Numbered from the stretch's first letter, positions 16,163-26,005 are shown. The stretch is 58,566 nt of DNA from Chloroflexota bacterium (GCA_021783095.1 JAJXUG010000024.1:1-58566); one strand, 5' to 3'. Numbers and translations are program-made. Notes: generated by a model from the sequence alone, not told the origin.

Positions 16163-16468
16163 ATGTTCAAGGCGATCATCCTGCTGACCCGCAAGGACGG
16201 CATGAGCAGGAGTCAGTTCCGGAATTGGATGCTGGTGGCGCACTCGCCGCTCGCACGGCAGCTGCCGGGCCTGCGCAAGCTCGTGTTCAACGTCGTCGAG
16301 AACGAGGACGCGCCCTATGACGGCGTGTCCGAGCTGTGGTTCGACAGCCGTGAGGCCTTCGACGCCGCCTACGCCACCGAGATCGGCAAGAGCGTCGCCG
16401 CTGACTCGCTCGCCAACGTCAAGGCCCGGATCCGCCTGTTCGTGGACGAGCAGCCGCAGGTCGGCTGA
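16163..16468 (+). CDS. EthD-domain protein
   Basis: The 101-residue protein matches the EthD ferredoxin-like dimeric alpha/beta-barrel: MFKAIILLTRKDGMSRSQFR, the HSPLARQLPGL segment, and WFDSREAFDAAYAT. Members occur beside ether- or aromatic-degradation genes, but many are stand-alone with no proven activity. ATG 16163 has AGGGAGG eight bases upstream. It stands alone between a broken gene and the sedolisin gene. Confidence 0.85.
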   Translation: MFKAIILLTRKDGMSRSQFRNWMLVAHSPLARQLPGLRKLVFNVVENEDAPYDGVSELWFDSREAFDAAYATEIGKSVAADSLANVKARIRLFVDEQPQVG

Positions 16469-16729
16469 GCCCAGCCGCATTCCATCGGAGGCTCCTGCGT
16501 CGCCGGGCGGCGGGCTCGAGAGGATGTCCGGCACGGTGGGTGGGCCTCCCCCAAGGGTCCGCACGACATCATGCCGGGATCCCCCGAATGTCCCATTTCC
16601 GCGATGGCCCGCTGGCCGCTACGCTCCCTCGGAGCGCCCCGGAGTTGCCCAGCACCGGCCGCCCGCTAGAGGCTCCCCGCCACCCCGATGTTGTGTCTCC
16701 GGGACATTCTGCCCGCCGGCTCGGCGCTG

Positions 16730-19700
16730 ATGGCTCGCCGTGTCCTCGCGATGGTGGCAGGGCTCCTGGTCCTCACCTCGTCGGGCTGGGCAGCGCCGGC
16801 CTCCGCGGGGACGCCGGCGTCGTCGTCGGCGCTCGCTGCCTCGGCGTCGACGGCGGTCCACGATCACCCGACGCGGCACGCCTGCGCGCTGCCGGGGCGG
16901 GGCCGGGCGGCCTGCCACGCGATCGTCCGGACGGACGTCACGCCCATGTCAACGCGCCAGGCGACATCGACCAACACCAGCCCGTCGGGTTATCGCCCGG
17001 CTGACCTGCAGAGCGCCTACGGGCTGACCGCTGCCGCTGCCGCCGGCGGATCGGGCGTCACCATCGCCGTCATCGACGCCTACGACGACCCGACGGCGGA
17101 GGCCGACCTCGCGGCGTACCGGGCGGCGTTCGGCCTCCCCGCATGCACGTCGGCGGGCGCCAACCCCTGCTTCCGCAAGGTCAACCAGCGCGGGCAGTCG
17201 TCGCCGCTTCCCGCCGCCGACTCGGGCTGGGCGACGGAGATCTCGCTCGACCTGGACATGGTCTCGGCAATCTGCCCGAACTGCTCGATCCTCCTGGTCG
17301 AGGCCGACTCGTCGTTCCTCGACGATCTGGGCGCGGCGGTCAACACCGCGGTCGCGGCGGGCGCGAAGTACATCTCGAACAGCTACGGCGGGCCGGAGGA
17401 CGGGTCATCCGCGAACCTCGACACGCTGTTCTACAAGCACGCCGGCGTGGTGATCACCGCCAGCACGGGCGACGAGGGCTACGAGGGGTACCTCGCGGGT
17501 GCCGCGATGAGCGGGAACGAGTACCCCTCGGTCTCGCCGTGGGTGGTGGCCGTTGGCGGGACGACGCTGCGCACCGCCGCCAACGCGCGGGGCTGGACCG
17601 AATCCGCCTGGTCCGAGGCTGGGAGCGGCTGTTCAGTCCATGAGACCCGCCCTGCGTGGCAGGCGTCCGGGCTGACCTCCTGCTCGAGGCGCATGGTGGC
17701 CGATGTGTCGGCGGTGGCGGACCCGAACACGGGCGTCGCCGTCGTCTACGGCGGGAACTGGTACCAGCTCGGGGGCACGAGCGCGTCCGCCCCGATCGTG
17801 GCAGCGGCCTACGCCCTTGCCGGGACGCCCGCCGCCGGCACGTGGCCGGTGTCGTACCCGTACGGCCATGGCGGGCTGAACGACGCGACCGGCGGGAACA
17901 ACGCGGGCGGCAGCTGCAGCCCCGACCCGGCCCTGTGGTGCACGGGTGTCGTCGGGTACGACGGACCCACCGGCCTCGGCACGCCCAACGGGACCGCGGC
18001 CTTCGGCGCGCCGGGCCTCCCGGGCGCCCCGACCGGGATCAGCCTGACCCCGGCCCCCGGCTCCGCGCAGGTCGCCTGGTCGGCCCCGGGTTCTGACGGC
18101 GGGAGCGCGATCACGTCGTACACCGCGATCGCGCTGCCGGGCGGCAACAGCTGCACGTGGTCCTCGGGACCGCTCGCCTGCACGGTGACCGGGCTCAGCG
18201 GGGGCAGCGCGTACACCTTCACCGTGAGGGCCACGAACGCCGTGGGCACCGGGCCGGCGCTGGAGAGCTCATCCTCGGTGGCGATCGTCACCGCCCCAGG
18301 CGCGCCGACGGGGGCCGTTGGGACCCGGGGCGACGGCCAGGCGGCGGTCGCATGGTCGGCGCCCTCGTCCAGCGGCGGGCTCCCGATCACCGGCTACACG
18401 GCGACCGCCTCCCCGAGCGGGTCGAGCTGTGTCTGGACGAGCGGGCCGCTGACCTGCACCGTGACCGGGCTCGCGAACGGGACCGCCTACACCTTCACGG
18501 TGAGCGCCAGCAATGGCGCGGGCACCTCGCTCTCCTCGTCGCCGTCGGCCGCCGTGACGCCGAGCGCGCCGCCGGGAGCGCCCTCGGGCGTTCTCGCCGT
18601 GGCCGGCAACGCGTCGGCGCAGGTGGCCTGGTCCGCCCCCGCAGACAACGGCGGATCGCCGGTGACCGGCTACACGGTGACCTCGAATCCCGACGGCAGG
18701 ACGTGCGCCTGGTCGTCCGGGCCCCTGGAGTGCGTGGTCGGCGGCCTCGCCAACGGCACCGCGTACACGTTCACCGTCCGGGCAGCCAACGCGGCCGGCG
18801 CCGGCCCCGCCTCGGGGCCGTCAGCCGAGGTGCTGCCCAAGTCCGTGCCCGGCGCGCCCACTGGCGTCGTCGTCGAGCTCGCGCCCCCGACCCCCGGTGC
18901 GCTGGCGGTGGGCTGGACCGCCGCCGATCCGGGCGGCTCGCCCATCAGCTCGTACACGGCCGATGCATACCTGCCGGGCACGAACACGGTCGTCGGCGGT
19001 TGCACCTCGAGCGCGCCACCCGATGCGGTGGCCGTGCACTGCACCATCACCGGCCTGGGCAACGGCGTCACGGTGGTGGTGCGCGTGGCCGCGACCAATG
19101 CGGCGGGGGCGGGGCTGCGCTCGGCGCCGTCGCGCTCGGCCACCACGCCGACGCTCGCCGTGGCATCTGTCGTCGGCCTGCCGTACTGGACCATCGGGCG
19201 ATCGTTCACCCTCGCCTGGAGCGGCACCCCGGGGACACACGGCATCGCCAGCTACCAGGTCCGGTTCCGTCGGTCGCCCTGGAACGGCTCGTTCGGCAGC
19301 ACGGCGCTGTGGCGCAACACGACCGCCAGGTCGGCGACCTTCATCCCGGCCGCCGGTTCCACGTACTGCTTCAGCGCCCGCGCCGTCGACCAGGGCGGCT
19401 TCGCGGGCCCGTGGTCGTCGGAGCGCTGCACCACGACGCCGCTCGACGACCGCAGCCTCGCGCGATCGCGTGGCTGGTACGGCGGCACCGGATCGACGTA
19501 CTTCCGCAGCACCTGGAGCCGCTCCTACAGCTATGGCGCCAGGGCGGTTCGGACCTCGGTCCGCGCCAGGCAGATCGTCCTGGTCGCGACCAGCTGCCCC
19601 ACCTGCGGCACGGTCAGGGTCTACCTCGGCTCCACCCTGCTCCGATCGATCAACCTCTACTCGTCCACCACGATCAACCGGCGGATCTTCACGGTGGCGA

Positions 19701-19795
19701 AGTTCACCTCGATCCGCTCCGGGACTGTGACAGTCAAGGTGTCATCGTCGCGGCGCAGGGTGCTCATCGACGGGCTCGGCATCTCACGGATGTGA
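16730..19795 (+). CDS. Secreted sedolisin-type peptidase (S53) with fibronectin III repeats
   Basis: The protein of about 1021 residues starts with a signal peptide (MARRVLAMVAGLLVL, cleavage near ASA-GT). The sedolisin catalytic set is visible: E170 and D174 in ATEISLD, oxyanion D248 in STGDEG and S351 in GGTSASAP. The catalytic domain (about 80-425) is followed by four clear fibronectin III domains (about 430-805), a fifth related one, and a Cys-containing C-terminal domain (about 905-1021). The usual long pro-kumamolisin propeptide of about 180 residues is absent; only about 50 residues separate signal and catalytic domain. It likely digests extracellular protein and binds polymers or surfaces. 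ATG 16688 is an alternative start. Confidence 0.88.
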   Translation: MARRVLAMVAGLLVLTSSGWAAPASAGTPASSSALAASASTAVHDHPTRHACALPGRGRAACHAIVRTDVTPMSTRQATSTNTSPSGYRPADLQSAYGLTAAAAAGGSGVTIAVIDAYDDPTAEADLAAYRAAFGLPACTSAGANPCFRKVNQRGQSSPLPAADSGWATEISLDLDMVSAICPNCSILLVEADSSFLDDLGAAVNTAVAAGAKYISNSYGGPEDGSSANLDTLFYKHAGVVITASTGDEGYEGYLAGAAMSGNEYPSVSPWVVAVGGTTLRTAANARGWTESAWSEAGSGCSVHETRPAWQASGLTSCSRRMVADVSAVADPNTGVAVVYGGNWYQLGGTSASAPIVAAAYALAGTPAAGTWPVSYPYGHGGLNDATGGNNAGGSCSPDPALWCTGVVGYDGPTGLGTPNGTAAFGAPGLPGAPTGISLTPAPGSAQVAWSAPGSDGGSAITSYTAIALPGGNSCTWSSGPLACTVTGLSGGSAYTFTVRATNAVGTGPALESSSSVAIVTAPGAPTGAVGTRGDGQAAVAWSAPSSSGGLPITGYTATASPSGSSCVWTSGPLTCTVTGLANGTAYTFTVSASNGAGTSLSSSPSAAVTPSAPPGAPSGVLAVAGNASAQVAWSAPADNGGSPVTGYTVTSNPDGRTCAWSSGPLECVVGGLANGTAYTFTVRAANAAGAGPASGPSAEVLPKSVPGAPTGVVVELAPPTPGALAVGWTAADPGGSPISSYTADAYLPGTNTVVGGCTSSAPPDAVAVHCTITGLGNGVTVVVRVAATNAAGAGLRSAPSRSATTPTLAVASVVGLPYWTIGRSFTLAWSGTPGTHGIASYQVRFRRSPWNGSFGSTALWRNTTARSATFIPAAGSTYCFSARAVDQGGFAGPWSSERCTTTPLDDRSLARSRGWYGGTGSTYFRSTWSRSYSYGARAVRTSVRARQIVLVATSCPTCGTVRVYLGSTLLRSINLYSSTTINRRIFTVAKFTSIRSGTVTVKVSSSRRRVLIDGLGISRM

Positions 19796-19968
19796 GGCCG
19801 GTCGGTGGTGCAGGCGGCGTGCCCGAGGGCCCGTCGGCCACCCCGCACGGGCAGGCGGGTGCGATAGGGTAGGGTCGGCGGTGGCGTTGCCGATGGGCGC
19901 GCCGGACGGCTGGCGGAGGTGTGCATGGCAGGGACCCGCGCGAGGGGCGCCCGGACGGGAGCCGCCGC

Positions 19969-21120
19969 ATGAGCGTGCGCTTCCTCCACAGCGCGGACTG
20001 GCAGCTGGGCATGACCCGCCACTTCCTGTCGGGCGAGGCGCAGGCGCGGTTCTCCCAGGCGCGGATTGACGCCATCCGAACGCTCGGCCGGCTGGCGGGC
20101 GAGACCGGCGCCTCGTTCATCGTCGTCTCCGGAGACGTCTTCGAGACCAACCAGGTCTCGCCGCAGACCGTGCGCCGCGCGCTCGACGCCCTCCGGTCGG
20201 TGCCCGTGCCCGTGTTCCTGCTGCCGGGAAACCACGACCCGCTCGACGCCGGGTCCGTCTTCCGGGCGCCCACGTTCGCGGGCGGTCGCCCGTCCCACGT
20301 CGCGGTGCTGGAGGACGCCACGCCGCACGCGGTGCCCGGCGCCCCGGGGGTCGAGGTGGTCGGCGCGCCCTGGTTCTCGAAGCGTCCGCTCACGGACCTC
20401 GTCGCGGCGGCGTGCGAGGGGCTCGGCCCCACGCCGGGCGTGCGGCGGGTGCTCGTCGCCCATGGCGCCACGGACGACCTGATCGCGCTCGACAACCCCG
20501 CGGCGATCCGGCTGGCAGCGGCGGAGCGCGCACTCGCCGAGGACCGGATCTCCTACCTCGCACTCGGTGACCGGCACTCCACCACGAGCGTCGGCTCGTC
20601 GGGCCGGATCTGGTACGCCGGGGCGCCGGAGCCCACGGACTACGACGAGCTCGATGCCGGCAACGCGCTCCTGGTCGAGCTCCGCGACGACGGTCGGTGC
20701 GAGGTCACCAAGCACCACACCGGCCTCTGGCGGTTTGACCGCGAGCGGTTCGACCTCGACGGGGAGGACGGGCTCGATGTGCTGGCGGGCTGGCTCGACC
20801 GCCTGGCACCGAAGGACCGCACAATCGTCAAGCTCACGCTGGTCGGCACGGTGTCGCTCTCGGCCAACGCCCGTCTCGAGGCGCTCCTCGAGCACGAGCG
20901 CGACCTGTTCGCCGCCATCGAGCGGTGGGAGCGGCACACGGAGCTGGTCGTGCGCCCGGACGACGACGACTTCGGCGACCTGCGGCTCTCGGGGTTCGCG
21001 GCGGAGGCGCTGGCGAGGCTTCGGGCCGACGCGTCCGGCACGGGCCCGGAGGCCGACACGGCGCGTGACGCCCTCGCGCTCCTGGTGCGCTTCGCCTCGG
21101 CGGCGGGAGCGGCGTCGTGA
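19969..21120 (+). CDS. SbcD/YhaO-like metallophosphoesterase
   Basis: The 383-residue calcineurin-type phosphoesterase resembles Mre11/SbcD and Bacillus YhaO. Metal motifs are HSADWQLG (Gln12 where many members have His), SGDVFE, GNHD and a late AHG; the usual final GHxH reads GDRH. A C-terminal capping region follows. It is expected to be the nuclease partner of the ATPase encoded next, with which it overlaps by GTGA. Together they would process DNA ends or hairpins. ATG 19969 is preferred over an upstream GTG at 19921. Confidence 0.85.
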   Translation: MSVRFLHSADWQLGMTRHFLSGEAQARFSQARIDAIRTLGRLAGETGASFIVVSGDVFETNQVSPQTVRRALDALRSVPVPVFLLPGNHDPLDAGSVFRAPTFAGGRPSHVAVLEDATPHAVPGAPGVEVVGAPWFSKRPLTDLVAAACEGLGPTPGVRRVLVAHGATDDLIALDNPAAIRLAAAERALAEDRISYLALGDRHSTTSVGSSGRIWYAGAPEPTDYDELDAGNALLVELRDDGRCEVTKHHTGLWRFDRERFDLDGEDGLDVLAGWLDRLAPKDRTIVKLTLVGTVSLSANARLEALLEHERDLFAAIERWERHTELVVRPDDDDFGDLRLSGFAAEALARLRADASGTGPEADTARDALALLVRFASAAGAAS

Positions 21121-23762
21121 GGATCCTGCGGATCAGGCTGCGCAACTTCCGGGGCGTCGAGGACCGGGAGGTGTCGTTCGCCCGCGACGGCGTGACCGTG
21201 GTCATCGGGCCCAACGAGGTCGGGAAGTCGTCGATGGCCGAGGCGCTGGACCTGCTGTTCAGCCAGCTCGACTCCACGACCAAGGCCGAGGTGAAGGCGG
21301 TCAAGCCGGTGGACCGGGACGCCGGGCCGGAGGTCGAGGTCGACGTCGAGACCGGCCCCTACGCGTTCACCTACCGCAAGCGGTTCCTGCGCGCGAGCGA
21401 GACCGTGCTCCAGATCACCCGGCCCCGTCCCGAGAGCCTGACCGGCCGCCAGGCCCACGAGCGGGTCGAGCAGATCCTCGCCGAGACGATGGACGCGACG
21501 CTCTGGAAGGCGCTGCGCATCAGGCAGGGCGAGGGACTGGGCCAGGCGGCGCTGGGCGAGGCGGCCTCTGGCTCGCTGGGCCAGGCGCTCGACCGCGCAG
21601 CCGGGACGGTGCCCGAGGGCCCGGTCGAGACGACGCTGTTCGACCGTGCCCGCACCGAGTACGACCTGTACTGGACGCCGACCGGCAAGTCGAAGGGCGA
21701 CTGGCCACTGCGCGAGGCGGTCAACCAGCAGCAGGCGGTGCTCGACGGCCTCGAGCAGCAGCTGCGCGCCGTCGCCGCGGACGTGGAGCGCGACGCAGAC
21801 CTCATGGCGGAGCGGGCGCGCCTGGTGGAGGCGAAGGGGCCGGAGGAGGCGCGGGTCGCCGAGCTCGAGGCCCGCTGGCGCGCGATCGAGGGGCTGGTGC
21901 GCAACCTCGAGCGGCTCGAGGCGGCCGAGAGCGCTGCTCGGGTCACCGCGGAGCGCGCCGCCGAGGCGTGTCTGGGACGCGATGCCGCTGTCCGCGAGCT
22001 CGTGGCGTCGGTCGGGGAGCGCGACCGGCAGCGTGCCGCGGTGGAGGCGGCGGCCCCGTCCCTGGCGTCCGCCCGCGCGCGGTGCGAGGTGGCAGGGGCG
22101 CGACTGGCGGAGGCGCGGGCTGCACGCGAGACCGCCGAGGCGGCTGGCCGGAGTGCACGGGGCGATGTGGAGTTCCTCCGTGCCCGCCAGGCCCTCGCCG
22201 AGCTCACCGATCGGCGCGCGAGCCTTGCCGCGGCGCGGGCGGCCCTGGCCGATGCGGAGGCAGCCGCGGGATCGACGCCGGTGGACGAAGCGGCGCTCGA
22301 GGCGATCCGTGCTGCGGACCGTGAGCTCCAGGTGGCCCACGCCCTGCTCGAGGCCGGGCGCCCCTCGGTGGTGGTGACGGCGCTGCGGGACGTGACCGTG
22401 CTGCTGGACGGCGCGCCGGTCGCGCTTCCGCTGGGCGGGGCTGAGCGCCGGTCCGTCGAGGCGCGGCTGGTCGTGGAGGTCCCGGGTCTCCTGCGCATGG
22501 AGGTGGCAGCGGGTGCCGGCGATGCCGCCGTGGCCGAGCGGGTCGAAACCGCCGAGCGCGGGCTGCGCGACGTTTGTCGGCGAGTCGGGGTGGGGGACCT
22601 CGCCGCAGCCGAGACCGCGGCCGTCGCCCGGCGCGAGGCGCTCGCCGCGCGGACCGAGCAGCGCCGACGCATCGTCGAGCTGCTGGGCGGTGACGAGCCC
22701 GGGCGCGCGGAGCAGCTCGAGGCCCGGATCGCGCTGGCGGAGCGCCGGACGTCGGGGTACCTCGAGGCGCGGGACGCGGAGTCGCCGATGCCGGGCGACG
22801 AGGAGGCGGCCACGGGGCGTGCTGACCTCGCCGAGGCCGCCGCCGATGCCGCCCGGACGTCCGAGGCAGCCGCCGAGCGCGAGGATCGGGCGGCGCGGGA
22901 TCGGCTCGTCGAGCTCGATGGGGCGGCTCGAGAGGCCGCGGTTCGTCTCGACATCGCGGAAGCGGACGTTGCAGCCCGCGAGCAGGCGCTTCACGGGGCA
23001 CGCGAGGCCGTGCCGGACGCAACCCTCGCCGACGCGCGCGCCGCGGCGACAGCCGCGCTCGACGCTGCCGGGAGGGAGGCGGCAGAGGCCCGTGCCGCGC
23101 TCGAGAGCGAGGGACCCGATGCGGCGAAGGCGCTGCTCGACAACGCCCGCCTGGTGGTGGACGGGATGGCTGAGCGGCTCCGCGGGCTCGAGATCAGCCA
23201 GGCCGAGGTGCGCGCGCGGCTGCGCGACCACGGCGAGGACGGGCTTGCCGAGCGCCGCGACCAGGCGGTCACGGCCCGCGACGCCGCGGCGGCGGAGCTC
23301 GCCCGGTGGACGCAGCGCGCCGACGCCAGGCGCCGGCTCTACGAGGCGCTCAAGACGGCGCGCGACGAGGCGCACCTCGCCTACGTCGGGCCCCTGCGCG
23401 ACAAGATCACCTCGCTCGGGAAGGTCGTGTTCGGCCCGACGGTGGCCGTCGAGGTGGGCGACGACCTGCGCGTCCGGAGCCGCACGCTCGACGGCCGGAC
23501 GGTGCCGTTCGAGAGCCTGAGCGTTGGGGCGAGGGAGCAGCTGGGTGTCATGACCCGGCTTGCCTGCGCGATGCTCGTGGCCCAGGACGGCGGCGTGCCG
23601 GTCATGCTCGACGACACCCTGGGCTTCTCCGACCCGCGCCGGCTCGAGGCGATGGGCGCGGTGCTGGCGCTGGCCGGCGCCTCCTGCCAGGTGATCGTGC
23701 TGACCTGCTATCCGGACCGCTACCGGCAAGTCGGCGGCGCCAGGTCCATCACCTTGTCATAG
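21117..23762 (+). CDS. SbcC/YhaN-like AAA ATPase with coiled coil
   Basis: The 881-residue protein has a Walker A motif near residue 31 (GPNEVGKSS), long Ala/Glu/Arg-rich coiled coils (about 195-770), and a C-terminal ABC-type lobe with the signature SLSVGAREQLG and Walker B VMLDDTLGFSD. It is the Rad50-like partner of the phosphoesterase encoded immediately upstream. The CxxC zinc hook of SbcC/Rad50 is not found anywhere in the coiled coil, which fits the YhaN branch rather than classical SbcC. The start is GTG 21117, overlapping the upstream stop. Confidence 0.88.
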   Translation: MRILRIRLRNFRGVEDREVSFARDGVTVVIGPNEVGKSSMAEALDLLFSQLDSTTKAEVKAVKPVDRDAGPEVEVDVETGPYAFTYRKRFLRASETVLQITRPRPESLTGRQAHERVEQILAETMDATLWKALRIRQGEGLGQAALGEAASGSLGQALDRAAGTVPEGPVETTLFDRARTEYDLYWTPTGKSKGDWPLREAVNQQQAVLDGLEQQLRAVAADVERDADLMAERARLVEAKGPEEARVAELEARWRAIEGLVRNLERLEAAESAARVTAERAAEACLGRDAAVRELVASVGERDRQRAAVEAAAPSLASARARCEVAGARLAEARAARETAEAAGRSARGDVEFLRARQALAELTDRRASLAAARAALADAEAAAGSTPVDEAALEAIRAADRELQVAHALLEAGRPSVVVTALRDVTVLLDGAPVALPLGGAERRSVEARLVVEVPGLLRMEVAAGAGDAAVAERVETAERGLRDVCRRVGVGDLAAAETAAVARREALAARTEQRRRIVELLGGDEPGRAEQLEARIALAERRTSGYLEARDAESPMPGDEEAATGRADLAEAAADAARTSEAAAEREDRAARDRLVELDGAAREAAVRLDIAEADVAAREQALHGAREAVPDATLADARAAATAALDAAGREAAEARAALESEGPDAAKALLDNARLVVDGMAERLRGLEISQAEVRARLRDHGEDGLAERRDQAVTARDAAAAELARWTQRADARRRLYEALKTARDEAHLAYVGPLRDKITSLGKVVFGPTVAVEVGDDLRVRSRTLDGRTVPFESLSVGAREQLGVMTRLACAMLVAQDGGVPVMLDDTLGFSDPRRLEAMGAVLALAGASCQVIVLTCYPDRYRQVGGARSITLS

Positions 23763-23815
23763 GCTGGCGGCTGATCCGGCGCCGTCGCGGCGTTGTCGGC
23801 TGCGGTGCTCGCTCA

Positions 23816-23831
23816 CGCACCTTGAGGTGCG
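23816..23831. terminator. Short hairpin between convergent genes
   Basis: The inverted repeat cgcacct-tg-aggtgcg lies between the YhaN-like gene and the convergent GH1 gene. It has no T-tract, so terminator function is uncertain. Confidence 0.35.
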
Positions 23832-23868
23832 CTCGCACGACGCGTCTGAGAGGTCGAGACCGGCCTCG

Positions 23869-25146
23869 TCAGGGCACCGTGAGCGAGTTGGCGCGTGCGA
23901 TCGCGCCCAGGTGGTGCCCGGACGGCCGGACGGTTCGCGCCTGTGTCGCGCGGTCGACGCCGATCAGGCCGAACCGCATGCCGTATCCACGGGCCCACTC
24001 GAAGTTGTCGAGCGCGCTCCAGTGGATGTAGCCGCGCAGGGGAATGCCAGCGACGATCTCCGCATGCAGGGCGCGGAGGCCGCGGTCGATGAACTCGACC
24101 CGCTCGGCGTCGTCATCGGTGGCCACGCCGTGTTCCGTGACGATGACGTCCTTGCCGGGCAGCAGCGTGGCCACCCGCCGAACCGTGGCCGCGACCGCCT
24201 CGGGCAGGAACTCGTAGCCCATCTGCGTCCGCCGCGAGCCAGCGGCAATGGCCGGCTCGGGGTTGAGCGACTGGCCCCGGATGATCGGCGGGAAGAGCGC
24301 GGAGGCGAGCGGCCGGATCCCGAGCGCCACCCGCAGCAGCACGCCCAGCGCCGCGTTCACGCGCACGGGCACCCGCGTGTAGGTCTGCACGCCGACGAAG
24401 TCGTCATCGGCGGCCGCCTCGAGGAACACGTCCTCGTTGCGGCGCCGGAGCCACTCCATGAACGGCCGGCCGGCCTCGTTCGCCTCCCAGTCGTTCATCG
24501 AGTGGGTCATGCCGGCGCGCGCGCGTGACGCGGACGCACGAACCGCGCTGAGGCCCTGTCGGTGCCCCTCGATGAGCCCGACGCTCGCGCGCTCCCAGGA
24601 TCCGACGTCCTTCCGCCCGGGCGGGAAGTTGAGCGCCCCGAGGTACCCGCCGAACGCCACCACCCCCGGCTCGTTGATCGTGCACCACCAGGTCACCCGG
24701 TCGCCGAGGGCGCGCACCACGCGGTCGCAGTACCGCGCGAAGCGTCCCGGCACCTCCGCGTCCAGCCAGCCGCCTCGTTCGGCGACCCACCGGGGCAGCG
24801 TGAAGTGGTGGAGCGTCACCATCGGCGTCATCCCGGCGGCCAGCACGGCATCGGTCATCGCCCGGTAGTGGTCCAGCTGCGCCTGGTCGAAGCGGCCGTT
24901 CTCGGGCTCGACGCGCGCCCACTCCACCGAGTAGCGGTACGCGTTGAGGCCGAGCGACGCCAGGAGCGCAACGTCCTGCGGGTATCGCCGATAGTGGTCG
25001 CAGGCGAGGCCGCTCCGGTCGGGGCAGGGCGTGCCGGGCCGGCGCTCCCAGTCCCACCAGTCGGACCCCGAGTTGTCCCCCTCAACCTGGTGGGCCGCCG
25101 TCGCCGCGCCCCACAGGAACCCGACGGGGAATGCTAGGTCGCTCAT
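23869..25146 (-). CDS. GH1 family glycoside hydrolase (beta-glucosidase-like)
   Basis: The 425-residue TIM-barrel protein starts MSDLAFPVGFLWGAATAAHQ, the typical GH1 N-terminus. The acid/base is E159 in TINEP and the nucleophile is E338 in VTEHG, where most members read ENG. Substrate-site residues HQVEGD (His19/Gln20) and W/E near SALDNFEWARGY are kept. No signal peptide is present, so it is intracellular. It probably cleaves beta-glucosides or beta-galactosides taken up from plant or algal matter. Start ATG 25146 is chosen by family alignment; the ribosome site is weak. It stands alone. Confidence 0.92.
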   Translation of the reverse strand: MSDLAFPVGFLWGAATAAHQVEGDNSGSDWWDWERRPGTPCPDRSGLACDHYRRYPQDVALLASLGLNAYRYSVEWARVEPENGRFDQAQLDHYRAMTDAVLAAGMTPMVTLHHFTLPRWVAERGGWLDAEVPGRFARYCDRVVRALGDRVTWWCTINEPGVVAFGGYLGALNFPPGRKDVGSWERASVGLIEGHRQGLSAVRASASRARAGMTHSMNDWEANEAGRPFMEWLRRRNEDVFLEAAADDDFVGVQTYTRVPVRVNAALGVLLRVALGIRPLASALFPPIIRGQSLNPEPAIAAGSRRTQMGYEFLPEAVAATVRRVATLLPGKDVIVTEHGVATDDDAERVEFIDRGLRALHAEIVAGIPLRGYIHWSALDNFEWARGYGMRFGLIGVDRATQARTVRPSGHHLGAIARANSLTVP

Positions 25147-25523
25147 CGACGTCCATGCGTCCCTCTGCGCGACCCGGCGACCGCGGCCGGGCCAGCCAAG
25201 AGGCGGTTCGCGACCCAGCATGCCAGCGCCAGCGCGAAGCTGCGGCCCCAAACCGCTACTGGGAAGGTCATTCTCCACGCAATGTCAGCTCGGGTCGTCG
25301 AACCGCCGCCTTGCGGTGCCGGGACGCGCCACCCGGCCTAACGGGCCCGCTACTCCGTCGCTAGACGTAGCGAACCCTGCGGCGGCCGGACCTGCAAGCC
25401 GCGTCCCGAGTCGGGTTGTACGGGAGGGTCTTGGTTGTCCGCCTCCGTCCGTCGGATTGGGGCGGCTGTTCCGGTTACGAACGGGTGGTTCTCCAGTCCG
25501 GCCCGCAGGCCCATCCTGAACCA
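25147..25523. other. Intergenic stretch without recognised gene
   Basis: About 380 bases upstream of the GH1 gene lack recognisable protein sequence on either strand, and the base composition is somewhat less GC-rich than in the genes. The GH1 promoter is expected here. Confidence 0.4.
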
Positions 25524-25703
25524 GTGATCAAGCGCATCGTCGCCGCCTGCTGCTGGTTCGTGGTCATCACGTGGGCGTACAACTACCTCGGCTTCTTCCT
25601 ATGGCCCGACCCCGCCTGCACTGTCCGTGACGAGCCGCCGATGCAGACCGCCGAATCGACGGTCGCCGTCAGCGCGACGCAGTCGCCCTGGCCAACGCGC
25701 TGA
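25524..25703 (+). CDS. Possible small membrane protein (59 aa)
   Basis: From GTG 25524 a 59-residue frame begins VIKRIVAACCWFVVITWAYN and gives one hydrophobic helix (about residues 3-26) followed by a polar tail with DPACTVRDEPP. There is no clear ribosome site, no homologue recognised and the context is non-coding, so it may be chance. The paired cysteines in the helix are odd. Confidence 0.25.
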   Translation: MIKRIVAACCWFVVITWAYNYLGFFLWPDPACTVRDEPPMQTAESTVAVSATQSPWPTR

Positions 25704-25766
25704 GCGCTCCCGGTCGAGTGCCTGCGCCCCTTCCAGATTGAGGGCTGGTTAGGGTCGTCTCGTCGA

Positions 25767-25782
25767 CGGTGATCGTTCACCG
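25767..25782. promoter_or_regulatory. 16-bp dyad, possible operator
   Basis: cggtga-tcgt-tcaccg is a perfect dyad with six-base arms in a region with no gene. The shape suits a dimeric regulator's binding site, but no neighbouring regulator gene is seen. Confidence 0.3.
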
Positions 25783-25867
25783 CACGCCGGACCGGCACCT
25801 GGAGAAGCCTCTTCGGACCGACCCACAGATTCCCTCCCCCGATGCGCGCACCCAATCGCGACCACGA

Positions 25868-26005
25868 GACGATCTGGGGGAGGTCCGGTGCCCAAGCATT
25901 ACCCAAGAGGCGATCTGGCGGATGCAAACGGGGACCGGGGACGAGCCGCGAAGCCAGGGGCAGAAATGAGAACCAGCGCCCCCCGCCGGACGATCTGGCG
26001 GACGC
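25868..26005 (+). repeat. Three copies of a gatctggcgga-type repeat
   Basis: The elements gacgatctggggga (25868), ggcgatctggcggatgc (25909) and gacgatctggcggacgc (25989) share RRCGATCTGGSGGA with spacings of 41 and 80 bases. The surrounding 25704-26108 shows no convincing gene. The elements are too few and irregular for CRISPR. Confidence 0.5.

Noticed and set aside
20640..23729. A 1029-codon open frame antisense to the YhaO/YhaN-like genes
   Set aside because: It mirrors the G/C third-position bias of the true genes and gives Arg/Leu/Gly/His-rich sequence with no recognisable domain. Similar antisense frames at 1783-4167 and 44893-47940 were rejected for the same reason.
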